In this document: positions 1-13,258 of the stretch, one piece after another
How positions within the stretch are numbered: position 1 is the stretch's first letter
Layout: every line of letters starts with the position of its first letter
Source: Paragonimus skrjabini miyazakii
Lineage: Eukaryota > Platyhelminthes > Trematoda > Plagiorchiida > Troglotrematidae
Reading direction: 5' to 3'
Length of the DNA: 64,000 nucleotides
Assembly: GCA_014338405.1 (NCBI GenBank)
Contig: JTDE01000173.1
Location: 182,047-246,046 of the forward strand
The notes under the pieces: model-generated
What the model was told of the DNA's origin: nothing
The model's database searches: none
Seen by the model: only the letters and a program-made list of their open reading frames with translations
Position numbers and translations under genes: made by a program

Positions 1-1099
1 ATAAACCGATTATAATGTGAAGAATATACTGTACATACAAAGTAGGTCACCATATTTCGAACTTTATATCTCACACTGCATGTAGCAAGATTTAGGTCTT
101 GGTTACCTAGCGGATGCAAAACGTTTCATCCAACTTGAATTGAGTCTCTTAGATTAGTAGTTTATATCATGCATCTGCTAGTTATGTCAAGGACTTTCCG
201 GTTTATCGGTTAACTTCGACGCAAACTGAGTGTGTGCTCATGATCATATTGTGATAGCTGCAAACAGAAGACCGTTCTTAAACCACCTGTTTACAACGAG
301 ATGATGGAAACGGTTTCCGGACTCTCCAGCGTAGCCCAGCTATTTTAACGGTTCACGTACTAAGTATCTCAGAAACTATCATTTGCTCACACACAAATGC
401 ATGACGTTCATCGGCTAGAGCAGTTCACGTTCTCGTACCGTTCATGAGAGTTGCGCAAAAATGATATCACAACCAATATGTGTTGCTCCAGCTTTCCTTC
501 TCTGGACTTCCAAGACCACCACACAGACCAAACTTGCATCCCTCATTTGCTGGCGAAAGTTGATTCCAGTGTAACTTTTTGTACGCCTGTCACAGTGACA
601 CAGTTTTGACTGTTCCCGTGTACAATACTCCAAATCGGTGTTTTACTGTACTTTGAGGAGTAGTCTTACCATTTCAAACTGATACAGTCGGTACAAATCA
701 CACTTCCGTAGTCTTTTCCAGGATGTTAATTGGTTTAATTAGCGGTTAACATTTTTTATGCAACAAGGCCTTATTTCCTCAATTATGATCTATACGGTTG
801 TCTTACTGTCACTACAGGCGCATTGGACGCGGTTCTGGACAATACAATGGTTAAGTAGCCAAACGAGCGGGACCCTCAACTTTGACCGTACAGCAATTTT
901 ACATCGCAATTCTGGACAATGTTTACATAATCACTTCTCACCATATTGTTAAATCGTTGTAAATATGATCATTTTCAATTTATTGTCATTGCGCGAGTGA
1001 CATTGTGTCAAACTACTCACACGATTATTGGAAACCGTTCTGTGTTTCCGCGTCTTTAAATTTATCATAAATTAGTAAGCAGGTTAAGAGTAAAGTGCG
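1..1099. other. intergenic, nothing recognised
   Basis: Short open frames only (63 and 64 codons), neither resembling a known family and neither with a coding-like context. No RNA gene or clear repeat was seen. It runs directly into the LINE endonuclease relic that begins near 1100. Confidence 0.5.
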
Positions 1100-1978
1100 T
1101 TGAATTTATCAAAATTCAAAAAGGATACAGAGTTGCATTTCAAAACCACAAAAATTAATGAAATACATTTACCCATGCTTATAAGTAGAAACATTCGTTC
1201 CTTGCATGGTCGGAATGAACAGTATCGTCCAACCCCAAGGATATGTCAATCCCGTGTGATTCCATCAGAGGAAGCTTGGTTGCATGAGGACGTCTATGAC
1301 AAAGTCATCCAAATCTAAAGTGTCACTTGTTACTATGTGGATCACCGTGTTCGTTACAAAAAACGTGGTGGAGACGCCATTGCTTATATTATTGACTCAT
1401 GGTGTGAGTCCGCACGAGTCCCATTTAATCATTCGGTTGTTTATGCAAGCCGTCTAATTGACGAATTCAAACGCAGATCTTCAAATGATCTTCGTTCAGC
1501 TGTGGCATGTCATCTCTGCTTATTTCCCGGTTGTCTTACAATTGAGATTGACAGGTTTGTAGACGGCTTTTCAATAGCCCTCTTGGATGTTCTCGACACG
1601 TCATTGTGTATAGTGTACGATGAGGTCAGCCGGTTTGACACCACCATTCTAAGTACCCTGGGCCAGCACAACATTTTGACATTGCTTACTCTTCTGGACT
1701 GACATCTCGATTTAATCTTCTCTAGTTAACAGTGATTGTTCGCAGCCCACAGCTGCACCCCATTTGGTACCTCTGGCCCTTTTGTTTTGAAGCTCTCGTC
1801 AGTGGTTTACGTTATAAGACACCACCAGGCCTTTAGTCGTTACACAGATCATACAATCAGACTTCAGTTGTCTCTTCGCGACAATTGCAATACGTTTAAG
1901 GAGACGATACCTTCATTTGACCTGAATTTGTTTACTCATGACGACCTGTTTACCTACTATGATCAATCGAAGAGCTAA
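1100..1978 (+). mobile_element. CR1/jockey-like LINE endonuclease relic
   Basis: A decayed apurinic-type endonuclease domain of a non-LTR retrotransposon. Three consecutive open segments in shifted frames (1100-1318, 1337-1702, 1736-1978) read in the expected order. The first has an N-terminal stretch with NIRSLHG and then AWLHEDVYDKVIQI. The second opens with RVRYKKRGG followed by a hydrophobic AYIIDSW, matching the family pattern of a Trp-Leu pair, then an Arg-rich RRGGG-type loop and a beta strand. The third has PFGTSGPFVLKLSS, corresponding to the end of the domain, where active copies carry a Ser-Asp-His motif (here SGP, so the catalytic His is lost). Frameshifts between segments show it is dead. 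No matching reverse transcriptase was recognised directly downstream. Subfamily assignment (CR1 versus jockey) is an inference from remembered family patterns. Confidence 0.6.
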
Positions 1979-4900
1979 CTAAATTTCCGGTTCGTTATTT
2001 GCCACCCTTGGAAAATAAGTCAAATTCGTGCGAATGGATTTTTCTCCCTATACCCCTAAAAACTCTGAAGAAAGAGAGACAATGCCTGTAAATCAAAGGA
2101 TTTTTCATCTGTTAAACACATTTCAAAAACCAATAGATTTTAGCTAAGTCGTTTGACTTGTGTATACACCAACAAATTGTTGGCTGACAAAAGCTGCTGG
2201 ACGATCTGGAAAATCATGAAATGGCTGAGTGGACCGGACACTTCTGCCAATTAGTTGACTGATGACGTTGAACAGTTCAGCCGTAACACTAGCTAGATAA
2301 CAGATAATTTCTTCTCATCTCTCACAGAATGTTTTGTTTTTCGCTGATTCTTCTGCACCGATTGGGAGCACAGGTGTTTCAGATAATGCAATATTGCTGC
2401 CTGTTGGAGGACGGCGCGCGGAAAACCACGAATGACTAAATTTCATCAGATCTCATGTGCATCTGCAACATTGAAAGTTTCTGAAAAACTCACTCTTGCC
2501 CAAATGGGGGTGCCTATCGTTGCCCACGTCCAACCCCTTTTGTCATCACCTGATGGAAAATCAAGAGCCCTCAGCATGTGTTCATTTGGCTGAACAGATG
2601 CTTTTTGAAACGTTAATAGTTTGACGTTACTTCAAGTTCTCCAAGCATCGGGACTCCAAAATTCAACTCACGACTTCTTGTGCAGTTATTTTACAAATCG
2701 GTGGCCAAGCTTCACGACCACTCATCATTGACTCCAGTGTTCTATAGGATGCAATCCTCTATTCTTTCTCGGTTTCACTTTATTTTGCATCCGAGCCAGA
2801 AGACCATCATAAACTTGTAACCAAGCATACAGATGGTATAGTTTGGACAGTAAACACAACTACACTTTTTTCAATTTCTGCGTTGGACAGTTTATCCTAG
2901 CAAGCTAGTGTTGTGATCCAAGAACGCCGATGGCACAAGGGTTGTTTAGTAGATAAAGCAACACATGGGTTAAGCGTTTAAACAAGACCAGAAACAAAAC
3001 CACTCATTTGAACGCGGTATTCGGCCTCAGACCGTCTCGGCTGCCGCAGACGTCAATGCTCAGTTCCTTTAAGTAGCAGGGACCATTATGAACGACGATG
3101 CACTGTGATGTTCCTTCCTGCATTTTTCCTGCGGCTTGTACGATGTCAAAACATATGCTCTGGTCCTACTACTGAATAGCAATGGTATGAGTAGTATATT
3201 ACGATCGCTCATCTTCACTGCACCGGTTGGTCAGGATCTCGTAGCTTGTACCTTGACACATCCAAAGATGTTTATATTTTGTTTGTCGCTTATGATGAAA
3301 AATCTATATGAGAAACTTTCTAATGCGTGTTCCCCTCCTCGTATGAATAGTGAATCTTCATGTCGATTACTTTCCGTCAAATATCTGGCGATTAATTTCA
3401 GCAGCAGCATGGTATGTTCATCTAATTTTATTGATGTTTTTATCAAAGTCCGGAGGCTTTCATTCTATGCCCGACGCTAAATTTTCTCTCCATTCCGCAC
3501 CATTTAGTTAGTCGATATTTTAAGGTTAGTGTCACCTTTACTGGATATATTATTCACCTGTTATTTACAACCGTTCATTGTCAGGGGAATTTGTACTTTT
3601 ACCAGATCCCTAAAACATCCGTCCTGCTTCAATGACAGTCCGAGTTTGTGGTTTGTTGGTTTTATTTTTTCTCATTAGTTTAAAATGTGCGAACAGTTTT
3701 CAGCAACAATTCTACCGGTCACAACTAATCCATGAACTTCGAACTGTCTAAGTGTACTTTTACATCTTCCACCAGATCTCAGCACAAACATTTATTTGCA
3801 TGTTTTAGGTCATATTGTTTTTCAGTTATTCTTTATTAAGCTCGATTTCTATACAAATTCAAATTTCTCACCTTTGAATTAACCTCATGACTGAAATATT
3901 AGAGGTTGTTCACAAATGCTGTCAACTGTGACCGTTTCCCGTAAACTTATTCTCGAGTTCCACGGTTGTACTAGTAATTTTCGTAACGTAGGCATATTTA
4001 TTCAAATGTCCTTCATTTGCTGAAAATGCGCATCTGCACAAAGAATGTGAAAACTCGCCTCTTGGGAGCATTACACTTTTTACTCCCTTGACTGACTTGG
4101 CTTGAAAGATTACTATCAACCAAAGGTCTTTTATCTTGTGGAAGCTGGTTCAAACAAGTTCTAGAACTTTTCGATGCAAATTACTCGCTCGAAAGACCAA
4201 AGCATTGGAGCTAGAACTGGCCGCAGTTTGATGGAACAAACTTATTTGTCACCTCTGTCAATAAACGTTTAAACTAACTGATAGTTCACGTCAAGGGTCA
4301 GATTCAAGGTGAATTACATTTAATTCTTTTCATAGTCCTGAAAGATCAGCCAGTTAAAAATTGAAATTGAAGACTTTGTAGCAAGTGGTCGACTGCAGTG
4401 ACAGAATATGTTAGTATTAATTTGACATTGTGTCCCAGTTGTGGTTTGTGATAAGCTCATTTGCTATATCTAGTATTTTGAATTATCGTTGGATTCATTA
4501 TAATCTATTCAATACATAGTTGTATTCAACATGTTTGGCATTTTTGTTATAAACACACTTCAATGTTGTACGTGCTACGGCGCTATCGAGCGAAAACGTT
4601 CACTGATGCAAATATTTATTTGAATTGCATTACAGCAAACTAATCACACCATAAATCGACAATAATCATTCTCAGAGAGATGTTAGTTTCATTTTACTGT
4701 GCACAAAATTTGCCAGCAGTTAAACCTTCGGTAAAATTCAGTGTATTTATTTATTCAAGGTAACTTATTGAACTAATAGGCACGTTTTTCCATGTTCGAG
4801 AAAACGTTATCTGACTCTTTCAACGTTGATTTTCAATTCATCCATTTAAATTACTCTATATTCCATGTGCATTGCATATTATAGTTGATTTCAAATTATG

Positions 4901-6986
4901 CATACTCAAGGTCGTTGATCAATATTTTGACATTGTTTGAATTTTTCAGATACATTAGTTTTAAACTGTCTAGTGTACGTTTTACAAATCAGTGTTTCTG
5001 ATCTACTCAAATTTCTGTGGCATTCGTATTTAGCTTGAAAATACAGAGTTTTGAACGAACAGTTGGATTACGAAGTAATCCTGAATAAGGCCGATATTGT
5101 TAACTAAAATGTATGCTCGAGTAACATTTCGTTCATTCGCGCAAATTACACGAACGAAATGATAACCGTATGGAGTAAAAAAATATTGCGTACATGTTAC
5201 AAGGTCATAGGATTTGTCTGATCAGCAATCAGGGTTCCGTTCTAAGATTGTGTTTGACATGTCTGACTATTTGAACTTTTTCTCTCCTCACTGGACTAAG
5301 AAACGAGGAGGGCAACAAACTAGCGTGGATGTGGGATGCTAATAGACAGATGAGTGATTCAAATGGCACGCGTACACTAATCGATCAACAGTTGAAATAA
5401 ATAGAATGCATTCAATCAGTAAATGCTAGATTCATCTCGGCTTACTAAAGGTGAGGGTAAAGTGAACATAGTAGGAAAATGGGAATTAACATTAGATGAA
5501 AAATTAACTGGAAGACTTTGACTAATAATCAGTCCCTGTACAGTAGACTACGTAGCTGGTACTAATTTCGTTTCCGACTGCATCTGGGCCTAAACAGTAT
5601 GGCGTTTACTGATGAAAATTGACAAGGATTGAAACACTTACGCAGCCGCAACCATTGAACACGCTTGCTCGCTCCGTGAACCTTAGTCATACGCCATACT
5701 ACGTGAATGACTGGTGTGGAAGTTGTATAGTTGTATAGTCACCTCCCAAATCTCTTAACTGAGTTCCTTCTCACCTTCTTCAAGCAAGTCAAATTCGGCT
5801 GCACCGCCTTGAGGATGTCAGAGTGACTGGACAGTACCGCAAGTTAGCCCACAGATGAGCTATCAGCTGCTAACTGTCGCATCTATAAGTCACATAATGA
5901 GGTGTATATTTGAGACTAATCGGGTATAACTTGGTATATAACTGCTTGAACTATCTGTCCTGAACAGTCAATCCCGGGGGTTATTTGATAGATTGAGTTG
6001 AACGGTAACCGAGCTCAAACGTAAAATATCTGAGATCTCGCGTGGCTGTGTAGCTTAAATGACGGTGAGCTCACCGTACTTGAGCATACTGTTGCCGTCG
6101 TTGGTTGGAAATTTTTGAAATCGGGTCTCATTTGTCTTAGTGTCGGTTACTTCAAATTTTCCGTGATTACTTTTATCTAATGACTGATTAACCATGTCAC
6201 CGATTTGAAAACCCATTAAAACGCCTTTTTTTCGGATCGCAATGTAATTGCAAATTTAAATTTCAGAACTACCCACTGACGTTGCGGATTTTTGTATTCC
6301 CTTCTTTTACTTTTAAGTTACGCAGAAATTTTTAAATCTCCCAGTCTATATAAGTTAGTCTGTCAGGTTTCACAATTGATACCCATACCCCAACTACCCA
6401 GCCTCGCCATAACCCTAATGCGGACAAAACCAAAACGTGTGTGAACTTAGTCTTGCTCGGATTCACATTTTTCTTCGTCTTGATGAAGGTTACAACTTGA
6501 TCAGCGCTCCCGGTAAGCCAGTTTAAATTTTGACATCCAGCAAGCAAATGGTTTCTAGATTACTAACCTTCAAACAGGTGATCACAAACTAAAGTTGACC
6601 GGGTCTAATCATATTCAATCAAAATATTCATGCTTGTTTGAAAAGGATTTATTCAGGCTTTTTAACCATGCATCAAGAGGTCTTAAACTAGGAAAAAAGG
6701 GAATCCATTTGATGTAGCAACTAACATTTATAAGTATTACAAACGGAACACCATTGTCTAGTTGATGACAGCTTTAGCCTTGAGATATGTTGTTAGTCCG
6801 TTCCTTTTTTTTGAAAGAGTACATTTGATTCGAGTTTTGATCTTGTCTAAACTCATTGGCAGTATACACTTTTGCTAAAGCGATTGTGAAACAGTGATTG
6901 TTGTGCGTGTGAGATGAACGCATTGCCCAGTACTATGCACGAGGGCACCCACGGTTGTGCACTTTTGTTAACGTATACCACTCACG
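1979..6986. other. intergenic, no gene recognised
   Basis: About 5 kb without a recognisable gene. The part just after the LINE endonuclease (to about 2560) still gives fairly long open segments with frameshifts and could be eroded LINE sequence between endonuclease and reverse transcriptase, but no motif confirms this. Open frames at 3136-3480 (+) and 3231-3446 (-) overlap each other and match nothing. A 9-bp inverted pair (AGTATGGCG near 5595, CGCCATACT near 5692) is the only local structure noted. Confidence 0.4.
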
Positions 6987-7648
6987 TTGTCTGACCTGAG
7001 TTCAGCTGGCCAATTTCATGACTACCTTAATGGGGATTACCTCTTTTTAAAGTCTATCAGTATCAGGACATGGATCGATTGCATAATATGCCGCGGTCAT
7101 ATTACTAACGAACGTCGTTTACAATGTATCGGTTGGTTACTGATAATTGCCCATCAGAACAACAAGAAGACAAACGTTACGCGATGCCAGTATTTGGATT
7201 TATCTTATCAGCCGCGGCCGAATTGTACCTCTATCATCAGCTTGGCAGTTAGTTACGGAAACGCTAGACATGATGCACCTCATTATTCAGTCACACATTT
7301 CGTTTACCAGTTTACTTGCAGTTGCAATGGCAGTCATATCGGCAGAACGGATCAGTGCTTGCGTCAATGAATGGCCGAACACCTCCCAAAATGGTTGATT
7401 CATCTGCCGAGTGAACGGACAGTCAAATCAACAACCGAACACGAAACCTGATGTTATCAATTACGAGGCCCATCCTGGAGAGAGATCACAACGTTTACCT
7501 GACCAGGTCGTTCACTATTGATACGGCAAACAAAAACCCAAACTCTCTGGCCATCAATGAAGCTGTGTTGATTAAGCAAGACATCCAGTATTGTACGTGC
7601 AAAGTTAACGGTTCACACCGTTCACCTCCCCTGATAGTGACCTTTTGA
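6987..7648 (+). mobile_element. Penelope-like element relic, GIY-YIG endonuclease (copy 1)
   Basis: The C-terminal endonuclease module of a Penelope-like retroelement, damaged. The frame at 6987-7370 ends with FVYQFTCSCNGSHIGRTDQC, which has the shape of the GIY-YIG core of PLEs (VY-x-FTC-x-C-G-x-x-YIGRT), including the CxC pair typical of these proteins; the second YIG is altered to HIG. A stop follows at about 7368-7370. The frame at 7451-7648 then gives the C-terminal part of the same domain, ending in LAINEAVLIKQDIQYC, similar to the leucine-rich SI-x-EA segment near the end of PLE proteins. A stop and a frameshift mean it cannot make a working protein. No reverse transcriptase was recognised upstream, so it is probably 5'-truncated, as is common for PLE copies. 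Confidence 0.75.
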
Positions 7649-10320
7649 CCCAAAATTCACTCTATTCATCTGTTGTTGCCATGCCCCTTTTTTATATATT
7701 CCGTTTGTGTTCGGTATGCGGCTGATGAGATAAATCGAGTTGCTAAGATCTCACAAAGTTTGTCTCCTTGCTGTTTTGATGAATTGGATAAAGGAAACGC
7801 ATTGCTTTGAATATCTCGCACTCCTTTACTAGTAAGTAGTTTAGGTCTCTCACAAATGACCACAAGTTTAGCATATCCACTGAATTTCATTTAGTCTGTT
7901 TCAGGAAGAAGCGCTCTATTTGAGATGCGCCTTTTCCAGACTTCGTTACTGCTGCATACATTGACCTTGTAAAGCATTGGCTGAAAATTTTCTGAGAATC
8001 TGAGGTCTGCGATCAGTTGTGAGTGATGATCAATTTGTGTCACTTGTTGTTTTGCCTACGAAGAATGAACACTATCTTTTCAAGCAAATATGTATTTTGA
8101 CCACTGCATCGTAGACCGTACATCAGGTGTAAATGAAATATAACGCCAGAAAAATCATCCATCTTCTTATTTACTCCATTGCATCGAAGGAAAAATCAGT
8201 TCTGCTGTTACTTTTTATCAGTAATCGCGCAACTGAGATTCATTAGTGAAGTTGAAACCAGAGATTACATTTAACATGTTGAATGATTATTTCAGATTAT
8301 TGAAGCAGCCGCGGATTTTGATTGACGTGATCTGAATTTCAAATCACTATGATTTGTGACCTTCATATTTTTGTGCATTTTTCGTGATGTTGCTCAAGTA
8401 TTCAGAACACCTACTCCAGTTTCGCCCCTAGAGCATGCAGCTGCGAAAGTTCATGCATCTATTATGATTTGAACTCACGTCTATGGGCTCGTGAGTTGAC
8501 TGACACTCAAATATTCACACAGTAATCCAGAGCGAATAGTAAAAACTAAGCACGCATGATTTAATTACCGCTCATTAGAGGCATGCTGCTCTATAGCATG
8601 CCACCCCATTTGTGAGTAGTATAGCGCCACTCGTACGCGCGTAAACTAAGAGGCAAGTCTAAACGGCGGGAAGATCGGGATGTGGAAGCAGCTATTGAAA
8701 ATATGAATATGCGCTGTGCAGAAAGTGTCTCGAAGAGAGTGTCGCAGCATTACTGCCAAAAATGTGGATACACATCAGCCACCACAAAGTAGTGTCTGTT
8801 TTCCTGGTTCTATAATTTCATAAACATTACCACGGGCATCTGGCAATAAACAACCTTCCACGTCAAGCGTCACTTGTGCTCCTAACGTCACAGATTACTC
8901 TGATATGAGTAAAAATCCTGTATGTTTTTCCTTCCAAAAACAGTGCAGCGAAACATGTAGTATGTGCAAACAGAAATCGTTTCCGGGTAACGCAAAATGT
9001 AAGCCATATATGCGTTCGATAATGTAACACAACAATGCCAGCTATCAGCTCCGACTGTACCAATTACTTTTATCTCACACCACTTCTTGAAAAAGCAGAG
9101 AGAATGCCGATGTTGCATTTGCCTTACACCTCGACTTGCTGTCATCATTGTTGCGGCTGTTACAGACGGATGAAATTTTCAATCAACTACTTTCAGAAAA
9201 AAGCACTAAACTCGATTTTTGCTATTGTCAGAGCTGCTCATTGATGTTTCAAATTGTCACGGTTGGGATATGGACTTCGACCACGTTTTGATGAGGCGAC
9301 TATGTTGATGGCTGTGGCATGTACTTCTTGTTAGCCCTGACAGAACTATCATACACAAACGCTCAAAAACATTCATTTGTGAGTAACGTTCAGATTATAC
9401 GATCTAATCGAGAGGAGACGGTGTATCTTCTGTTAACCCATTGCTAATTAGACATCTAACTGTCTTGAGTACACAGCAGATTCTGACACAACCATACTTT
9501 ATGCCTTGTAACTGATTACTGTATTGGTGAGCAAACAATTGAAATTGTTTGGTCGGTTCGTTCATTTGTTCTCGCTATGGCAAACTTGCATAAAATCCGT
9601 TGATTTTAAGTTAACACTATCTCATGGCATGCCTCCTGTCTGGCTTGCTGAAGTGAATGAAAAAGAGGTGAAATCCAGCCTACTGAATCGGGAGCACTTA
9701 CGTGCTCTAAACCGACCAAACCGGAAAAAGTATGTGCAATTGCTCTTCTTGAAAAAGCCGGTTGCGTTTCCCATACTACCAGACAAATCAAAGTTTACAT
9801 TGACAGAAAAAATGAAGCTGAGAGCAACAGCTGTATATGAACCTGTCTCAGTTACTGCAGGAAAAGGAACTAATGAAGTTGACTGAAGTAGACACTTTCG
9901 TGTGCATCATATTAACGGAGATAGTCGTTCCTTGTCTCTGGGGTCTTCCTAAAGTTTAACAAAACAAACTAGCCTTAAGACACCCTTAATGAACACAACC
10001 CGCCCTACCATGCCTTGACTCAGTGATCAGTAGTGGTATCGGAACCAATCAAACTACGACAGATTCCACTCGGCTCAAAGGAAATTGTTTGCTTCTCCAC
10101 ACGGTAGATTCACTGAATATCAGGAATCACAGTGTGGTTTTCATAGAACCAACCTCGCCACTCACGAACATGTCATTAACAAAAACGAATGATTGTCTCA
10201 GTTTTCACATCGATCAGAATTAACTCAAAATAGGCACTCCGATCGATAGACTAAACCAGTTACTATTGCCAAGTTGTTCGCAGCCTTCCCATTCCGATGG
10301 ACATTCCAGTCAGCCTATTT
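7649..10320. other. intergenic, no gene recognised
   Basis: Only short overlapping open frames on both strands. The longest, 9524-9886 (+), begins at a TTG, has no early ATG and resembles no family I know. A block near 9255-9320 is a degenerate copy of sequence at 10363-10430 (listed separately). Confidence 0.4.
9255..9320 (+). repeat. degenerate direct repeat, copy A
   Basis: Shares the order CACGGT, then ACTTCGRCCAYG, then TTGATGAGGC or TCATGAGGC, with the block at 10363-10430. Identity by eye is roughly two thirds. Copy B is next to a hammerhead-like motif, so both may be eroded pieces of the same retroelement terminal region. No function can be claimed. Confidence 0.35.
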
Positions 10321-10324
10321 TGAA

Positions 10325-10362
10325 AAGAATTTCTTTCTCGTTAAGACTCATCAGTAGTGCGT
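10325..10362 (-). ncRNA. hammerhead-like ribozyme core, degenerate
   Basis: On the minus strand the sequence CTGATGA (10354-10348) is followed by GTCTTAACGA and then GAAAGAAAT (10337-10329). CUGAUGA, a short stem II and GAAA in this order are the conserved catalytic core of a hammerhead ribozyme, a motif known to occur in the terminal repeats of Penelope-like elements. Stem II would be near perfect if AGAAA were AGACG, so this copy seems mutated. Stem I, stem III and the cleavage nucleotide could not be established by eye. It lies about 10 nt from the repeat block at 10363-10430. Confidence 0.35.
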
Positions 10363-10430
10363 ATCTTTGCCACGGTCATGTTAAGAACTTCGGCCATGCT
10401 TTCATGAGGCAACCTTGTTGGCCACTAATC
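10363..10430 (+). repeat. degenerate direct repeat, copy B
   Basis: Partner of the block at 9255-9320, about 1.1 kb away. It directly follows the hammerhead-like motif on the opposite strand, suggesting that motif and repeat came in together. Confidence 0.35.
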
Positions 10431-12959
10431 TATTGACCTCACATTATGCAAGACTAAATTGTCGTACCTGAGTGTCCAAACACTGCCGCTCGTGTGTAAT
10501 TATTAACAATCCGTACTTTAACTGCTCAGTTCCAGTTCACTGGAATGCATTGCAAGAAGAATGACACTGCAGTAACGAACTCTGTCCTATGCCCGCATAC
10601 ATATTCATATCTAACTCAAAAGCAAATGAGTTACGTTACGTCATCCATAGCTGCTCTCTTTATAGGCGCTAAGTAGATGTACGATATCTGACAATCTACA
10701 ACGACTTCAGTTTTGTACATCTTAACGTTACGTTTACTGTCGGGTTAGAAGTTGTCAAGCTTCGTAGAATGAGTAGATCAGCTCACTTCACAATGCGATA
10801 GAGGACAAGTTTGGAGACGCGACTATCCAAACATACAGTGGAATCTCTCAACGCGGTTCTGGAAGACGGTCACAGTGGGTGAATCCACGGTGCGTCCATA
10901 GCGGGTGAATCACAGGTGTCATGACAGATTAAACGAAACATCAGTAAACGAAATCGGCACGGTGGTCAGACCTTACAGAAGCGTACGAAAAGTTCCGTGG
11001 AAACCCTCGTTGATCTGTGAATTGGACTACAGGTTCCAAAAATGCAACCTCACGAACTGTACAAGAATGCATGAAGTGGATAAAATTATCTTGGTTTATT
11101 GAACTACTTTTTGCTACAGTAGAAGAAGGCATGGGCCGGCCAATGGATGCGATTTCTCAGCTTTGTTCACCTGAACAATAAGGGGTGAAACTTAATTTGC
11201 TGCCCAACATGTTGAGCTCAATAGGTCTGCTCAAAAGGTACCTTTCAAGACAGTTTGTTTTCTCACCTGTTCTTGTCAAGCTGATTTCCTCGGGCAAACC
11301 ATAAAACGAATATTAGAAAGGATTCCTGAACCTCTCCCAAAATGACTTTGAAACGGTCTGAGGAGGCTTATTTTTAGGACAGCTATTTCCCGCTTGATTG
11401 GCACTTTCCATCAAACAAGAGCAGTCGAAACCTTTCCAACCATCTAAAAGTTTGTCAAGTCTCTCCCAGGGTTGTCAGAGTGCGAGCGTTATCAACAACA
11501 GAGTCTTTTTTCATCAACCCTACGAAACCTGTCCATATGCATAGAACAGACTTGTGCAATCCCTCAACCCCTCATGGCCACCTCTGTCCATGCCACTTGT
11601 AACCCGAGCGTTAGTAAACGCGCATTTCATGACAGACATGTCCAACACTCTCAAACATGTACCGATCTTCCCACCCTACACCAGTAAACTGTGATTTACA
11701 CAACATGTGCCATTTTTAATGACTTACATGACTTTAGATGATTGTCATATATTATTCATCTATTGTAATTGTAAACGTTTGATGAAAAATATCCGGGAAT
11801 GGCTGTTTGCACAACCAACTTCTTATGAGTTCTATGGGAATAAGGAGATAAGCGTATACAACCGATTAACTGTCTTAAACATAAAAATAAACCAAATCAT
11901 ATACAGTCGTTTTTGTTCTATTTCTGATTAAATATCGGTTTCGTAACAGGCCTGACCAACATAATATGTACGGTTGTATTCTTTTGTCGACTTCACGTAT
12001 TCCACCAACTACACCGGTAGTTCCTAAGTGTGGATTTGAAAGGTCAACGACCTTTTGTCTGGACGCACGGGAGAGGGTCTGTGTTCAAACAGTTATCTCA
12101 AGCTGGTGTCGTACCGGTTAACTATTGCTCCGGGTGATCAAATTGCATTGGACTGGATCGGAAGATGATTTTCTTCCACATGGTGGTATGGACGTTGATA
12201 GTCAAAACCAACGTGATAACATTTCGTTGACAGAAATGTGGGTAGTAGTCTAAAACTGTGCATTTTAACTAGGTTAAGATTTCTTACGTTTAAGACTGTC
12301 GCAAGATTTCATGTACACTTTTACAGATACGATTTCTCCCGCTGGCCGTTTGGCTTTATATTTTTTCAATATAACGGTAATCCACAGTAGAGAAGTGCTA
12401 TACTAAAACCTTATTTCTAAGACTTCTATCTCAACTCATAATTTTGGGAGTGAGCTGACCTTGCAATACTTTAAATCGCTCGAGATTTTCAATAACTAGT
12501 TAACATGGTTTAAAATCTGTTGCATTCAAACTGGAAATAGCTTCATAACTTGACACGTCGACGTAAGTAGACATTCATTTTAGGCACTGTAATTGAGATA
12601 TGTTGGCACGATGAAAACGATCACGCACAAACTATGAAAGTTGTGTGTACAAAGTCGATGTGCATTTAAAATTGTGCGAAAGATGGACTGTTCAATTTAT
12701 TTTAAGGTTTCTATTGATGTTTTGAAGCGTTTCTGGCTGTAGTTGATCACCTTCCATTGAAGCCTTAATGGGGTCCACTTGTGAAAAATTTTCAGTGAAT
12801 AACTTCACAGATGATAAACCCGTTGCCCTTCTGCTTTGATATTTTCAGTTTCATTATCCAGAGGCTGTTTCTGTCGTTAACCGGTGCAGACGGCAGACTA
12901 TTAAGTGCAATCGATGCCACCAAGAACGCTGAGTGACTTGCTGGCGATTTGAACCAGGA
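10431..12959. other. intergenic, no gene recognised
   Basis: No gene or known repeat recognised. A 16-bp palindrome (TTCCAGTTCACTGGAA, near 10529) and a two-unit tandem of about 24 bp containing GGGTGAATC (near 10876-10920) were noted. The open frame at 11472-11687 (+) is relatively rich in Cys, Ser and His but matches nothing I recognise. Confidence 0.35.
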
Positions 12960-13235
12960 ACGACAAGACTAGTTGGGTCGATTGATACGGTGATATATAA
13001 AGTATTTACATATGTAAAGTGAAACTGAAAGTGAAAAAGCGCGCGTCGTATGCCTTTAAGCTGCGGGTAATCCCTGCCTCCTTCCCTTATGTTGCAGAGT
13101 CGACGGTTTGTGCAGTCTCCGAAGAAGAGGCCCCATGTGAAGACAAACTACCTGAACGAACAGTGACTAGTGTTACCTGTTCTTGATAAACGATTTCTGG
13201 CGAATCCTCGTTCTCCCTCTTATCGGGTATACTAC
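12960..13235 (+). mobile_element. possible LTR fragment
   Basis: This block holds a TATA-like tract (GATATATAAAG, about 12992-13002) and is richer in G and C than its surroundings. It ends in ACTACA immediately before a primer-binding-site-like sequence at 13238. That order (promoter inside the repeat, CA end, short spacer, TGG-initial primer site) is the layout of the 3' part of a 5' LTR. No matching gag or pol sequence was recognised downstream and no full second LTR was found, so this would be a remnant. A fold or conservation search is needed to exclude coincidence. Confidence 0.3.
12984..13017 (+). repeat. 34-bp direct repeat, copy 1
   Basis: ATACGGTGATATA, then an A-rich step, then AAGTATTTACATAT, then TAA. 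The second copy is at 13864-13895, with about four differences. Weak similarity extends some 25 bp upstream of both copies (GGGT followed by a GTTG or CGATTG step). Confidence 0.6.
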
Positions 13236-13237
13236 AT

Positions 13238-13256
13238 TTTGGCGACCCTGCCAGGA
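13238..13256 (+). other. primer-binding-site-like sequence
   Basis: TGGCGACCCTGCCAGGAT starts with TGG, the complement of a tRNA 3' CCA end, and TGGCGACC is the start of primer sites used by several Ty3/gypsy-type elements (complementary to tRNAs ending GGTCGCCA). It lies three bases after ACTACA, the candidate LTR end. Family knowledge supports the reading, but the match is short and no pol gene backs it. Confidence 0.35.
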
Positions 13257-13258
13257 TG

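Noticed and set aside
3136..3480. Overlapping frames on both strands (114 and 71 codons)
   Set aside because: Neither resembles a known family; overlap on opposite strands suggests a chance stop-poor patch.
9524..9886. 120-codon open frame (+)
   Set aside because: Starts at TTG, first Met is far inside, resembles no family and is overlapped by an opposite-strand frame; treated as chance.
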